A DNA stretch of 9,628 nt, from NCBI GenBank assembly GCA_025450095.1, contig JANWID010000357.1, forward strand, positions 1-9,628, in the 5' to 3' direction. The stretch comes from Bacteroidia bacterium. Lineage in GTDB: Bacteria > Bacteroidota > Bacteroidia > AKYH767-A > OLB10. The notes below the pieces were generated by a model that was not told the origin of the DNA, ran no database searches, and saw only the letters and a program-made list of their open reading frames with translations. The position numbers and the translations under genes were made by a program. Shown one piece after another: positions 1 through 6,121 of this stretch. Numbering within the stretch: the stretch's first letter is position 1; every line of letters begins with the position of its first letter.

Positions 1-51
1 GATTCTTTTTAGCGAAGCATTCTGAATGATCCTGATTTATTGCTTTTCGAT

Positions 52-1809
52 CTAATTCTGCAGCACCGGTAATTCCAGAATAAATTCAGAGCCTTGTCCC
101 GGCTCACCTATCGCTTGAATGGTTCCATGGTGATTGGCTACAATTCGTTTACAGATTGCCAGTCCGATCCCGGTTCCTTCGAATTCGCTTTTTCCATGCA
201 AACGTTGAAAAATTTCAAAAATACGATCTGAATACTGGTTTTCAAATCCGATCCCATTATCAGAAACCGTGATCCGTACAAAAGCTTCCTTTCTTTTGGT
301 AATCCGGTCATTTTTCCTGCTGATCACTTCGGAATGAATTTTTATTTCAGGCGAAAGTCCTTCGCGTGAAAATTTCAACGCGTTTCCTATCAGGTTAAAA
401 AAGAGTTGGTATAGCTGGGCAGGTATACCTTCGATCGTCGGTAATTCATCCACTTTTATAATCGCATGTTTGCTTTGAACCGCCAATTCAAGGTCGTTTT
501 TTACATCTATAACTACATCATTGAGGTTGATCTTAACAGGAGATTCGTTATTCCTGGCCAGTCGCGAGTAGCTGAGTAAATCGCTTATCAGGTTTGACAT
601 TCTGCGAGAGGCCATCAGCATCTTATCTACAAAAACCCTCGAGTTATCGCTCAGCTCGAGTGACGAATTTATCTTCAACCGTTCACCGTAAGTTTGAATT
701 TTCCTGAGCGGTTCCTGGAGGTCATGTGAAGCGACAAATGCAAATTGCTCGAGTTCATTATTCGAACGCTTCAGGTCTTCAATATTTCTTTGTAGCTCCG
801 TTTCGTATCCCTTTTCCTTAGTTATGTCATCAACCGTTAACGTAAATCCATCTTCAAGCTTTACTGCTACTATGAGCAGCCACATATCTCCCTTTTCACG
901 TTTAAGAAATTTCTCTGTTCTGAATACGATGTTTTGTTCCGCTACTTCCATACACGAATTAAAAAACCCATCCTCCCTGGATCCCGGGAATGCATCAGAA
1001 AAAGAATTGTCGATCAGCCCGGAATCTGATCTATCCAGCATTTCGGCAGAAACTTTATTCGCCTGTATAAATTTAAAGTCAATGATATTCCCATTCATAT
1101 CCCTCACGGCACTGAACGACATAATTCCGCTTTGGGAGGATTCAAGAACGGTATTAAGCAGGTCTTTTACTCTCCTCTTGCTCCTGATCTCCATCAGAAC
1201 TGATACCAGAGAAATGACCATGATGGAAATGGCTGTTATGGAAAAAATAGTACTCAGGATGCGGGAATATCGGACAGAAGTGGTTACTTCTTCATTTTGC
1301 AAATCACGAAGCCGGTTTTGCTCCGCCTTCATTTTAAGTGCAAAGGTCCTGATCGTATCCATGTAGGCATTTGACTCCTTCATGAGCTCCAAATAACCGA
1401 ATCTGAAATTGCCAGACTGCTTAAGATGTACGATGAAATACTGTGTTCCTAGCTCTTTTTCAATGGTAGCATCGAGTGAATCCAGGTAAGCTGATTGCAC
1501 AGGATTTTCACTGCACAGCTGTCTTAAATCATCCAGCTTCCCTCCCACTTCATCCTTGGCATCCAAAAAAGGTTTTAGAAATGTTGAGTCGTTGGTTACC
1601 ACATAACCCCGGGTTCCGGCTTCAGTATCCTTAATCATACTCATTAACTCCTCAATCTTCTCCTGTATGGTAAGGGTGTGCACCAGCATACCCGAATTTT
1701 TATTGAATTTTTCGAAGCTGGCCCGGTAATAATAAATGAGAAGCCCTGTAACGATCAGGGCTATTCCAAAAACAGTAAAAATCCTTCTAAGTACAGCTAT
1801 GTTCTCCAT
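52..1809 (-). CDS. Membrane-bound sensor histidine kinase, CHASE3-PAS-HisKA-HATPase
   Basis: This is a 585-residue transmembrane sensor kinase that should autophosphorylate on a histidine and pass the phosphate to a response regulator. It has a first membrane helix at about residues 9-28. An extracytoplasmic CHASE3-type domain follows, with the signature DTEAGTRGYVVTND at 61-74, and a second helix lies at about 184-206. A PAS-like region spans about 215-330, ending in the typical TVDDITKEK. The HisKA helix carries FAFVASHDLQEPLRK, with the phospho-acceptor His362. The ATPase domain has all its boxes: N (NLIGNALKF, 472-480), G1 (DNGIGF, 517-522), F (FEIFQRL) and G2 (GTGIGLAI, 545-552), so it should be active. 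The protein ends shortly after the ATPase domain and has no receiver domain. No response regulator gene is visible in the window; a partner could lie beyond the left edge. The CHASE3 ligand is unknown. Translation starts at ATG 1809, with no Shine-Dalgarno sequence. Confidence 0.93.
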   Translation of the reverse strand: MENIAVLRRIFTVFGIALIVTGLLIYYYRASFEKFNKNSGMLVHTLTIQEKIEELMSMIKDTEAGTRGYVVTNDSTFLKPFLDAKDEVGGKLDDLRQLCSENPVQSAYLDSLDATIEKELGTQYFIVHLKQSGNFRFGYLELMKESNAYMDTIRTFALKMKAEQNRLRDLQNEEVTTSVRYSRILSTIFSITAISIMVISLVSVLMEIRSKRRVKDLLNTVLESSQSGIMSFSAVRDMNGNIIDFKFIQANKVSAEMLDRSDSGLIDNSFSDAFPGSREDGFFNSCMEVAEQNIVFRTEKFLKREKGDMWLLIVAVKLEDGFTLTVDDITKEKGYETELQRNIEDLKRSNNELEQFAFVASHDLQEPLRKIQTYGERLKINSSLELSDNSRVFVDKMLMASRRMSNLISDLLSYSRLARNNESPVKINLNDVVIDVKNDLELAVQSKHAIIKVDELPTIEGIPAQLYQLFFNLIGNALKFSREGLSPEIKIHSEVISRKNDRITKRKEAFVRITVSDNGIGFENQYSDRIFEIFQRLHGKSEFEGTGIGLAICKRIVANHHGTIQAIGEPGQGSEFILELPVLQN

Positions 1810-1854
1810 CTATTCTGGTTAATTCCATCGTAAAAATAGCGAAACCACGCAATT

Positions 1855-1880
1855 AAAAAACCAGGGTTGGAAACCCTGGC
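1855..1880 (-). terminator. Intrinsic terminator of the lipoprotein-like gene
   Basis: CCAGGGTT (1861-1868) and AACCCTGG (1872-1879) form a perfect 8-bp stem with a 3-nt loop. On the minus strand the stem is followed directly by a run of six T (1860-1855). It lies 32 bp beyond the stop of the minus-strand gene at 1912-2532 and about 50 bp ahead of the kinase gene. The kinase should therefore have its own promoter somewhere in 1810-1855. Confidence 0.9.
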
Positions 1881-1911
1881 TTTACTATACATCTTCTATA
1901 TAACTGATTTA

Positions 1912-2532
1912 TCACTGACCATCCACATTAGCAGTAGGTCTGTTGATAGCTTTAATAGTTCCATATTTAACTTTCCACTCGGCCAACTTAATATTATCTT
2001 CTGTTGAAAGATCCTTCTCAATTGCATCCTTTCTGGCTCCAAGTGCTTCCCATTTCATTTGAACATGATTCCACTGCTCTGGTGTAAGTGCATCCTTATG
2101 AGCTTCTACGTAGTTGACAAAATGTTTGTGTACCTCAATAATATTAGCAGGTGTGACATTACTTAAATCGGACTTTATGTCGCCTGGCAATAATTCAGAG
2201 TCAATAACGGCTAATCCCTGTTGTGGAAACCTCCTGGCTCGTTCAGCATCATACTGATCCTTGAATTCCTCCCAATCGCTTTTAAGGGAAGCGAATTCCG
2301 CTTTCGTTTCCTCGCTCCATTCGTCCATTTTTTCCTCAGCTTTCAGCTTCTTGTCGTTATATTCGGCCTCCAGTTCATGCCATTCCTTATCGTAATAATT
2401 TTCTATGTGTTCACTCCGTTCAATCACATATTTTTTAAAATCATCATAGGTAACGTTTGAGTCTGATTTTTTAGAACACGACAAATATGCAACACTGCTG
2501 AATGTCATTAAGATTATGAGGGTCTTTTTCAT
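1912..2532 (-). CDS. Putative lipoprotein, charged alpha-helical, function unknown
   Basis: This gene encodes 206 residues with an N-terminal signal-like segment (MKKTLIILMTFSSVAYLSC) in which Cys19 could be the lipidation site. The lipobox YLSC is imperfect, so lipidation is likely but not certain. The rest is rich in Glu, Lys, Asp and Trp and looks almost wholly helical. There is a first charged helical half at about 28-100, a short Pro/Gly-containing linker (about 103-128), and a second helical half at about 130-195 with spaced Trp residues. This resembles the small helical periplasmic lipoproteins common in Bacteroidota, but I do not recognise a named family with confidence. It is transcribed alone: its own terminator follows and a divergent gap precedes it. 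A possible -7-like element (TGTATTTG in transcript sense, near 2563-2570) differs by one base from the Bacteroidota TAnnTTTG consensus and lacks a clear -33 partner. Confidence 0.8.
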   Translation of the reverse strand: MKKTLIILMTFSSVAYLSCSKKSDSNVTYDDFKKYVIERSEHIENYYDKEWHELEAEYNDKKLKAEEKMDEWSEETKAEFASLKSDWEEFKDQYDAERARRFPQQGLAVIDSELLPGDIKSDLSNVTPANIIEVHKHFVNYVEAHKDALTPEQWNHVQMKWEALGARKDAIEKDLSTEDNIKLAEWKVKYGTIKAINRPTANVDGQ

Positions 2533-2647
2533 GAGTCTAATATTTTGCTAATACAAATACATTGTTTAGAACCAGAAGTGAAATAATCATGCCATCCACG
2601 ACCTGAGAAGCAATCCACATCATTTATCGTTTTAATAGCAGTAATTG

Positions 2648-2668
2648 CCACATATTGTGGATTTTTTT
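2648..2668 (+). terminator. Orphan hairpin plus T-run (terminator-like)
   Basis: CCACA (2648-2652) and TGTGG (2656-2660) form a 5-bp stem with a TAT loop. After one A come seven T (2662-2668). The polarity is that of a plus-strand terminator, yet no plus-strand gene lies upstream within the window. It could end a short unannotated RNA, act as an attenuator in a long yqgE leader, or be chance. The stem is short, so confidence is modest. Confidence 0.4.
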
Positions 2669-2811
2669 ACACTGATCACATCTGGATTTATCGATACAAA
2701 CAACTGTTTGAAACCCTTTATACGGGTAAGTTGCAAGCGAATTCATTCTTTGAATTTTCAAGTCAAAACAAAATGTGGTCAATTAGTGCATATATACTTA
2801 AGGCTGGCATC

Positions 2812-2834
2812 ATTGATGCATTAATTGATGCATT
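2812..2834. repeat. 11-bp tandem direct repeat with palindromic core upstream of yqgE
   Basis: ATTGATGCATT occurs at 2812-2822 and again at 2824-2834, one base apart (12-bp period, close to one helical turn). Each copy contains the palindrome ATGCAT. Together they make a 16-bp near-perfect palindrome, TGCATTAATTGATGCA (2817-2832), with a single mismatched pair. It ends about 22 bp before the preferred yqgE start. This is the geometry of a regulator binding site, but no regulator can be named. Confidence 0.5.
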
Positions 2835-2856
2835 CTCATTTAAAATACCCGAAGAA

Positions 2857-3426
2857 ATGAACGCGTCGAAAATCAATACCAAGAAAAATACATATGTGCG
2901 ACAGGGCAGCTTGCTTTGTGCAACACCGATAAATCCACATCCCGAATTATCCAGAACGCTTGTGCTCATCACCCGTCATAATAACCTGGGTTCTGCGGGC
3001 ATTATACTAAATAACCCAATGGGAATAACTGTTCATCTGAGTGGATTATTCGACAGGTCGAAGGTTTTAGAACTCCATAATGGAGGACCCGATGATGACA
3101 GGCTTTCCTTCCTGGTAAGCATGGCATCGACAAATGCCGACGGTAATGATTCGGCTTACTGGTGTGTGAATCTGCATGTATTATTTACTTTTCTCGGATA
3201 TATCAACCCTACCATACTTACCTTGAATGCCTATAAAGGGAGCATGCGCTGGCTGCCAGGTCAGCTCAATGAGCAAGTGCTTAAAAAACAATGGTGGATG
3301 ACTGATTCCTATTCACTGGATGAACTAACCAGCAACAAGAATGATAACTGGTCATCAGTTGCCAGTAAAACAGGCGGACATTTCGCTCCGATGGTGGAGT
3401 TTCATAGCCCGATTATTTTCAATTAA
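2857..3426 (+). CDS. yqgE: YqgE/AlgH family protein (DUF179)
   Basis: This is a cytoplasmic protein of a widespread bacterial family whose biochemical function is not established; the historical regulator label comes from AlgH. With the ATG at 2857 it has 189 residues, the usual family length, and the conserved domain begins soon after the start. The family pattern is visible. GSLLCATPINPHPELSRTLVLI is followed by a run with HNNLGSAGIILNNPMG, then the HNGGP motif, then RWLPGQLNEQVLKKQWW, which corresponds to the GW-PGQLE segment. The C-terminus is divergent, with a Ser/Asn/Lys-rich stretch in place of the usual ending. The frame is open back to a TTG at 2731, and an alternative ATG lies at 2773. 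Those extensions (42 or 28 residues) contain the tandem palindrome and look non-coding. The gene appears monocistronic and is followed by the repeat element at 3429-3615. Confidence 0.88.
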   Translation: MNASKINTKKNTYVRQGSLLCATPINPHPELSRTLVLITRHNNLGSAGIILNNPMGITVHLSGLFDRSKVLELHNGGPDDDRLSFLVSMASTNADGNDSAYWCVNLHVLFTFLGYINPTILTLNAYKGSMRWLPGQLNEQVLKKQWWMTDSYSLDELTSNKNDNWSSVASKTGGHFAPMVEFHSPIIFN

Positions 3427-3428
3427 AA

Positions 3429-3615
3429 GAAAAGCAAAGCCATTAAGCCAGAAAAGCCATTCAAAAATAAAAAGCAAAAAGGGAAAGAAAAGCAATATTG
3501 GGGAAAAACGCCTAATGGCATTTCTTTCTTTTCTTGCCCCTTTTTCCTAATGGCTTTTCTTTCTTTTCTTGCCCTTTTTTCCTAATGGCTTTTCTTGCCA
3601 AATGGCTTTTCTTGC
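3429..3615. repeat. Composite palindromic/tandem repeat element after yqgE
   Basis: Two tandem 35-bp units (3511-3545 and 3546-3580) differ at only 2 positions. Each starts CCTAATGGC, continues with a pyrimidine run of TTTCTT type and ends in TTGCCC plus a T-run. A shortened unit follows (3581-3599), then another partial copy; AATGGCTTTTCTTGC occurs at 3584-3598 and 3601-3615. The left side (3432-3461) is an inverted copy of 3584-3613 with 26 of 30 positions matching. A further shortened inverted copy lies at 3474-3495. The element could fold into a long cruciform, or into an RNA hairpin in the yqgE 3' end. It fills most of the space between two convergent genes. It has no coding capacity that I accept. 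Confidence 0.8.
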
Positions 3616-3622
3616 TTTATTT

Positions 3623-3654
3623 AAAAAGGCGGCTTCGAATTTCTTCGAGCCGCC
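3623..3654 (-). terminator. Intrinsic terminator of the disordered-protein gene
   Basis: GGCGGCT (3628-3634) pairs with AGCCGCC (3648-3654) and CGAA (3636-3639) with TTCG (3644-3647), leaving one bulged T and a 4-nt loop. On the minus strand the stem is followed by five T (3627-3623). It lies about 65 bp downstream of the minus-strand stop at 3719. A smaller hairpin, GGCGA/TCGCC (3660-3664 with 3673-3677), sits just before it. Confidence 0.82.
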
Positions 3655-3718
3655 TGATTGGCGAAATTTAAATCGCCGGCTTAACCTAACACACTATCTG
3701 TTTCTGAATTTATTCGGG

Positions 3719-4021
3719 CTATTTCTTGGGGACTCGCGTTGGGTCATTCCTGTTGGGGTCATTGGTTTCCGGACGAATCCTGGTAGGATCATTATCCCGC
3801 TCCGGCTCGGCAGTACGATCGATCCTGGATGGATCATTATTTCCCCTGCCTTCTTGACCTTTTGGATTGCGTTGTTCTTCTTCTGTTTCGTTTTCGTTTT
3901 GATCGGTATCTACATCCTCGTCATTTGTAGTTTGTCCTTTACGACGCTCTTCCTTTGGACTTTGAGGCTGGTTTTTTCCAGGCGGCGTATTGACCGGTGT
4001 TTGAACTTTTTGCGTTGACAT
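3719..4021 (-). CDS. Intrinsically disordered small protein with NDPxR repeats
   Basis: This gene encodes 100 residues of extreme composition. Apart from the initiator Met it has no Leu, Phe, Trp, Tyr, Cys or His; it is built from Asn, Asp, Glu, Pro, Arg, Thr, Gln and Lys. Such a chain should be disordered and soluble. There is no signal peptide or membrane segment. The C-terminal 40 residues carry four NDP[S/T/N]R motifs (62-66, 77-81, 87-91, 92-96). A central acidic patch (about 33-50) is followed by a mixed-charge region. Similar short Asp-Pro-Thr-Arg-rich proteins occur in Bacteroidota as I recall them, but no function is known to me. A strong terminator downstream on the same strand supports a real transcription unit. 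The opposite strand also has a long open frame, 3569-4018, which I regard as a shadow that runs into the repeat element. Confidence 0.7.
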   Translation of the reverse strand: MSTQKVQTPVNTPPGKNQPQSPKEERRKGQTTNDEDVDTDQNENETEEEQRNPKGQEGRGNNDPSRIDRTAEPERDNDPTRIRPETNDPNRNDPTRVPKK

Positions 4022-4153
4022 AACTTAATTGTTTTAAATGTTAAACTTAGAATTACATCAATGCATATAAAAAAATGATGCCATTTTGTTTATTTGTACT
4101 TAACCAACTTTGTTTGAATTTATTAATTGATTTGTCACTAATCTGCATTTGGG

Positions 4154-4170
4154 GAAATGTTCTACATTTC
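4154..4170. promoter_or_regulatory. 17-bp perfect inverted repeat between mlaD-like gene and disordered-protein gene
   Basis: GAAATGT (4154-4160) and ACATTTC (4164-4170) are exact reverse complements separated by TCT. It lies about 130 bp upstream of the start at 4021 and about 50 bp downstream of the MCE gene. There is no T-run on either side, so it is not a typical terminator. It could be an operator or a stabilising 3' hairpin. Confidence 0.35.
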
Positions 4171-4220
4171 AGGAAAATTATACCCAAAATCTCAAACCGG
4201 GATTTTCAATGTGGCAGATA

Positions 4221-4943
4221 TCATTTGCTTCGTTCCTTGTCTGATTTTTCTTTTGCATCCTTCTCCATTCTCCTGACTGCACCTCTCAACAGAAAACTCT
4301 TTTTAGCTGCTTCCATGTTTACATCCAGATTCTCGCTGGTACTCTTCAGATTTTCAAGTGTTGTAGTTATATCCGAAGCTATCGAAGAATCTGAAAGTAA
4401 TCGCGAAAGTGTGCCCTTGCCATTATTCACTTTATACATGATCACGGCCAGCTCTTGGCTGATAATTTCCGCATTTTCGGCTGTATTTTTAAGATTAACC
4501 ATAACTGCATCCATTTCAATAGGTGTTTCACTGGGTAACATATCCTTGTCACCAATCTGTTCATATTCTTCAGATCCCGACGTAATAGTTATTACTTTAT
4601 CCCCCATCAAACCTTCGGAACCAATAACACATCTCGAATTCTTTCGGATAAATTTCTGAATCGGCTTTTCCACCAGCATATGAACCATCACAGATGTATC
4701 GTTATACAGAATTATATCGCTCACGGTCCCAACGTTGATTCCATTAAAGCGCACATTATTTCCCACCTGCAAACCGCTTACCCCGGAAAACGACGATCTC
4801 AATGTAAAGGTGGAACCAAAGAGGTTTTCCTGCCTGCCGATTACAAATATGCCTGTGATAAAAATTGCTAAGCCCGTAATTACAAGTATTCCCACTTTCA
4901 GTGTTCTATTCTTGCCCGGGTTTCGTGTCGGTGCTTTTTTCAT
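4221..4943 (-). CDS. MCE/MlaD-family lipid transporter substrate-binding protein
   Basis: This 240-residue protein is anchored in the inner membrane by one N-terminal helix (about 15-36) after a short basic cytoplasmic tail (MKKAPTRNPGKNR). A single MCE domain follows at about 45-122. The diagnostic stretch SGVSGLQVGNNVRFNGINVG sits at about 54-72, and GLMGDKVITITSG lies near its end. The C-terminal part (about 140-225) is helical, contains the NNGKGTLSRLLSDSSI motif typical of this family in Bacteroidota, and ends in a highly charged tail. MCE proteins assemble as hexamers on an MlaE/MlaF ABC transporter and carry phospholipids between inner and outer membranes. It lies 48 bp downstream of the permease gene and is surely co-transcribed with it. 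The assignment to the MCE family is firm; the cargo and direction of transport are inferred. Confidence 0.92.
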   Translation of the reverse strand: MKKAPTRNPGKNRTLKVGILVITGLAIFITGIFVIGRQENLFGSTFTLRSSFSGVSGLQVGNNVRFNGINVGTVSDIILYNDTSVMVHMLVEKPIQKFIRKNSRCVIGSEGLMGDKVITITSGSEEYEQIGDKDMLPSETPIEMDAVMVNLKNTAENAEIISQELAVIMYKVNNGKGTLSRLLSDSSIASDITTTLENLKSTSENLDVNMEAAKKSFLLRGAVRRMEKDAKEKSDKERSK

Positions 4944-4991
4944 AATTCGTATTTTGCATTAAATAAGATAAATCGGTATCAGTTTCCGTGT

Positions 4992-5786
4992 TCAGGAAAT
5001 AACCAGGGTGGAAAGCTGCACGACAATAACATCGACAATAAATACCAATAGTGAAGCAGCTACAACGGCTTCATTCGAAGCTTTGCCCACACTTTCGGTA
5101 CCACTCGAAGCATTAAATCCTTTATAACATCCGATAATTCCGATTACAAATCCGAATATCACCGATTTTATGGTAGCTGGGATTACATCTGCAAATCCAA
5201 CTGCTCCCATGGCATGCGCTAAAAAAAGGACCAATGATACATCACCATCGATATTCACTGCCAGGTAGGATCCGAACAACCCGGTGAAATCGGCAACGAA
5301 GACCAATATGGGAAGCATCAGCGTTGTTGCAAGCACACGAGTTACAACAAGATACTTATAGGGGTTCGATCCTGAAACTTCCATAGCATCGATCTGTTCA
5401 GTAACTTTCATAGATCCCAGTTCCGCCCCGATTCCTGATCCGATTTTCCCTGCACATATAATAGCGGTAATCACCGGTCCGATTTCACGGATTATGGAAA
5501 CCGCTACCATATTTGGCAACCACGATTCGGCACCGAAATCTTCCAGGGTAGGTCGCGATTGAATGGTAAGAACCACTCCCATGATAAACGAAGTGGTAAC
5601 CACAAGTACAAGTGAACGGTTACCAAGTTGGAATGCCTGTTTTATAAACTCTTTTCCTTCGAATGGTAACCTGAAGATTTCCCTGAAAAAACGCATGGTG
5701 AAAAACCAAAATGACCCAACCTGCTCCATCGATTCAATAAACATTAGTTTCAATCGGCTTTGATTATCTTCAGTTGGTGCTTTCAT
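4992..5786 (-). CDS. MlaE-family ABC transporter permease
   Basis: This is a polytopic inner membrane permease of the MlaE/YrbE family, part of a lipid transport ABC system. From ATG 5786 it has 264 residues, matching the family length of about 260. The frame is open back to 5867, but the 27 extra residues (Cys/His-rich, ending before MKAPTEDNQ) do not look like the family, so I reject that start. The family signature is intact: REIGPVITAIICAGKIGSG, then AELGSMKVTEQIDAMEV. The C-terminal IGCYKGFNASSGTESVGKAS motif, followed by a final membrane helix, is also typical. About five membrane segments can be drawn. It pairs with the MCE gene 48 bp downstream. Many Bacteroidota place the ATPase gene (mlaF) between these two, and here there is no room for it, so the ATPase must be encoded elsewhere. 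Confidence 0.92.
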   Translation of the reverse strand: MKAPTEDNQSRLKLMFIESMEQVGSFWFFTMRFFREIFRLPFEGKEFIKQAFQLGNRSLVLVVTTSFIMGVVLTIQSRPTLEDFGAESWLPNMVAVSIIREIGPVITAIICAGKIGSGIGAELGSMKVTEQIDAMEVSGSNPYKYLVVTRVLATTLMLPILVFVADFTGLFGSYLAVNIDGDVSLVLFLAHAMGAVGFADVIPATIKSVIFGFVIGIIGCYKGFNASSGTESVGKASNEAVVAASLLVFIVDVIVVQLSTLVIS

Positions 5787-5873
5787 ATGTAATTCAGTCT
5801 TTAGTGCCACAATATCAGCGCATTCATACACTACAATATCATGCCATCGACAGGAGATCAATTTCAATACAGG

Positions 5874-5909
5874 ATCCCGGTAGAATTTTCCCCAATACGG
5901 GATTTTTTT
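5874..5909 (+). terminator. Orphan hairpin plus T-run (terminator-like)
   Basis: ATCCCG (5874-5879) pairs with CGGGAT (5898-5903), with a possible extra TA/TA step across a bulge. A run of seven T begins inside the stem end (5903-5909). The polarity is that of a plus-strand terminator, although the only gene to the left is on the minus strand. The loop is long (18 nt), which weakens the call. It may mark the end of a short or antisense RNA. Confidence 0.35.
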
Positions 5910-5965
5910 CTACAACAGTTGCTGGTAGAAATTTATCAGTAGGTCGGTGAGTGGCATGCGGTCTG

Positions 5966-6061
5966 ACTGCTGACTTCCAACTGCAGACTGAGTATTGAGA
6001 TACGCAGATTGAGGACTGATGACTGCAGACTGAGTACTGAATACTGCGAATTGATTACTGG
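5966..6061. repeat. Array of 14 degenerate 7-bp repeats, consensus ACTG(C/A)NN
   Basis: Fourteen consecutive heptamers run without any insertion or deletion. The first five bases are ACTGC, ACTTC, ACTGC, ACTGA, ATTGA, TACGC, ATTGA, ACTGA, ACTGC, ACTGA, ACTGA, ACTGC, ATTGA and ACTGG, each separated by two variable bases. Because 7 is not a multiple of 3, the array is not coding in design, although 21 bp (three units) gives a fake 7-residue repeat in one minus frame. The same family reappears, in the other orientation, at 7253-7287 and 7372-7413. The function is unknown to me. Confidence 0.85.
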
Positions 6062-6121
6062 AAAGGTTCTTGCAAGCGTTATTACAATTAAAATTCATTC
6101 TTACTATAAAAACTTAATATT

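Larger units (their letters stand above)
2533..2856. other. 324-bp divergent intergenic region
   Basis: This gap separates the minus-strand lipoprotein-like gene from yqgE. It must hold both promoters, but I find no match good enough to annotate. An open frame runs back from yqgE to a TTG at 2731. Its extra 42 residues do not resemble the family, so I treat it as non-coding. The gap contains a small hairpin followed by a T-run (2648-2668) and a tandem palindromic site (2812-2834), listed separately. I see nothing else. Confidence 0.6.
5787..6121. other. 335-bp divergent intergenic region with a heptamer array
   Basis: This gap separates the minus-strand permease gene from the plus-strand YtxH operon. 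It holds a plus-polarity hairpin with T-run (5874-5909) and a 96-bp array of 7-bp repeats (5966-6061). About 60 bp of AT-rich sequence then leads to the YtxH start. A 62-codon minus frame (5910-6098) is a by-product of the array and is not counted as a gene. I find no convincing TAnnTTTG promoter on either strand. Confidence 0.6.

Noticed and set aside
1..51. Possible start of a downstream response regulator gene at the left edge
   Set aside because: None of the short frames in these 51 bases shows a convincing start or a receiver-domain N-terminus; too little sequence is available.
824..1366. Plus-strand 180-codon frame inside the kinase gene
   Set aside because: It is antisense to the CHASE3 and PAS parts of a well-supported histidine kinase and is Ser-rich shadow coding.
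2731..2856. 42-residue N-terminal extension of YqgE from a TTG start
   Set aside because: The extension makes the protein longer than the family and does not resemble it. It also spans the tandem palindromic site; ATG 2857 fits better.
3569..4018. Plus-strand 149-codon frame opposite the disordered-protein gene
   Set aside because: It begins inside the repeat element, runs through the terminator hairpin, and its hydrophobic, Phe/Leu-rich product is what one expects from the complement of an Asp/Asn/Glu/Lys-rich gene.
4075..4659. Plus-strand 194-codon frame over the MCE gene
   Set aside because: It is antisense to a clear MCE-domain coding sequence and its product has no recognisable domain.
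5966..6061. Heptamer array as a CRISPR array
   Set aside because: The units are 7 bp with 2-bp variable positions; there are no 20-40 bp repeats with unique spacers and no cas genes.
5910..6098. Minus-strand 62-codon frame with a QSA-type 7-residue repeat
   Set aside because: The peptide repeat comes from three 7-bp DNA units making 21 bp; the same period appears in all frames. The frame lies wholly in the intergenic array and has no recognisable protein features.
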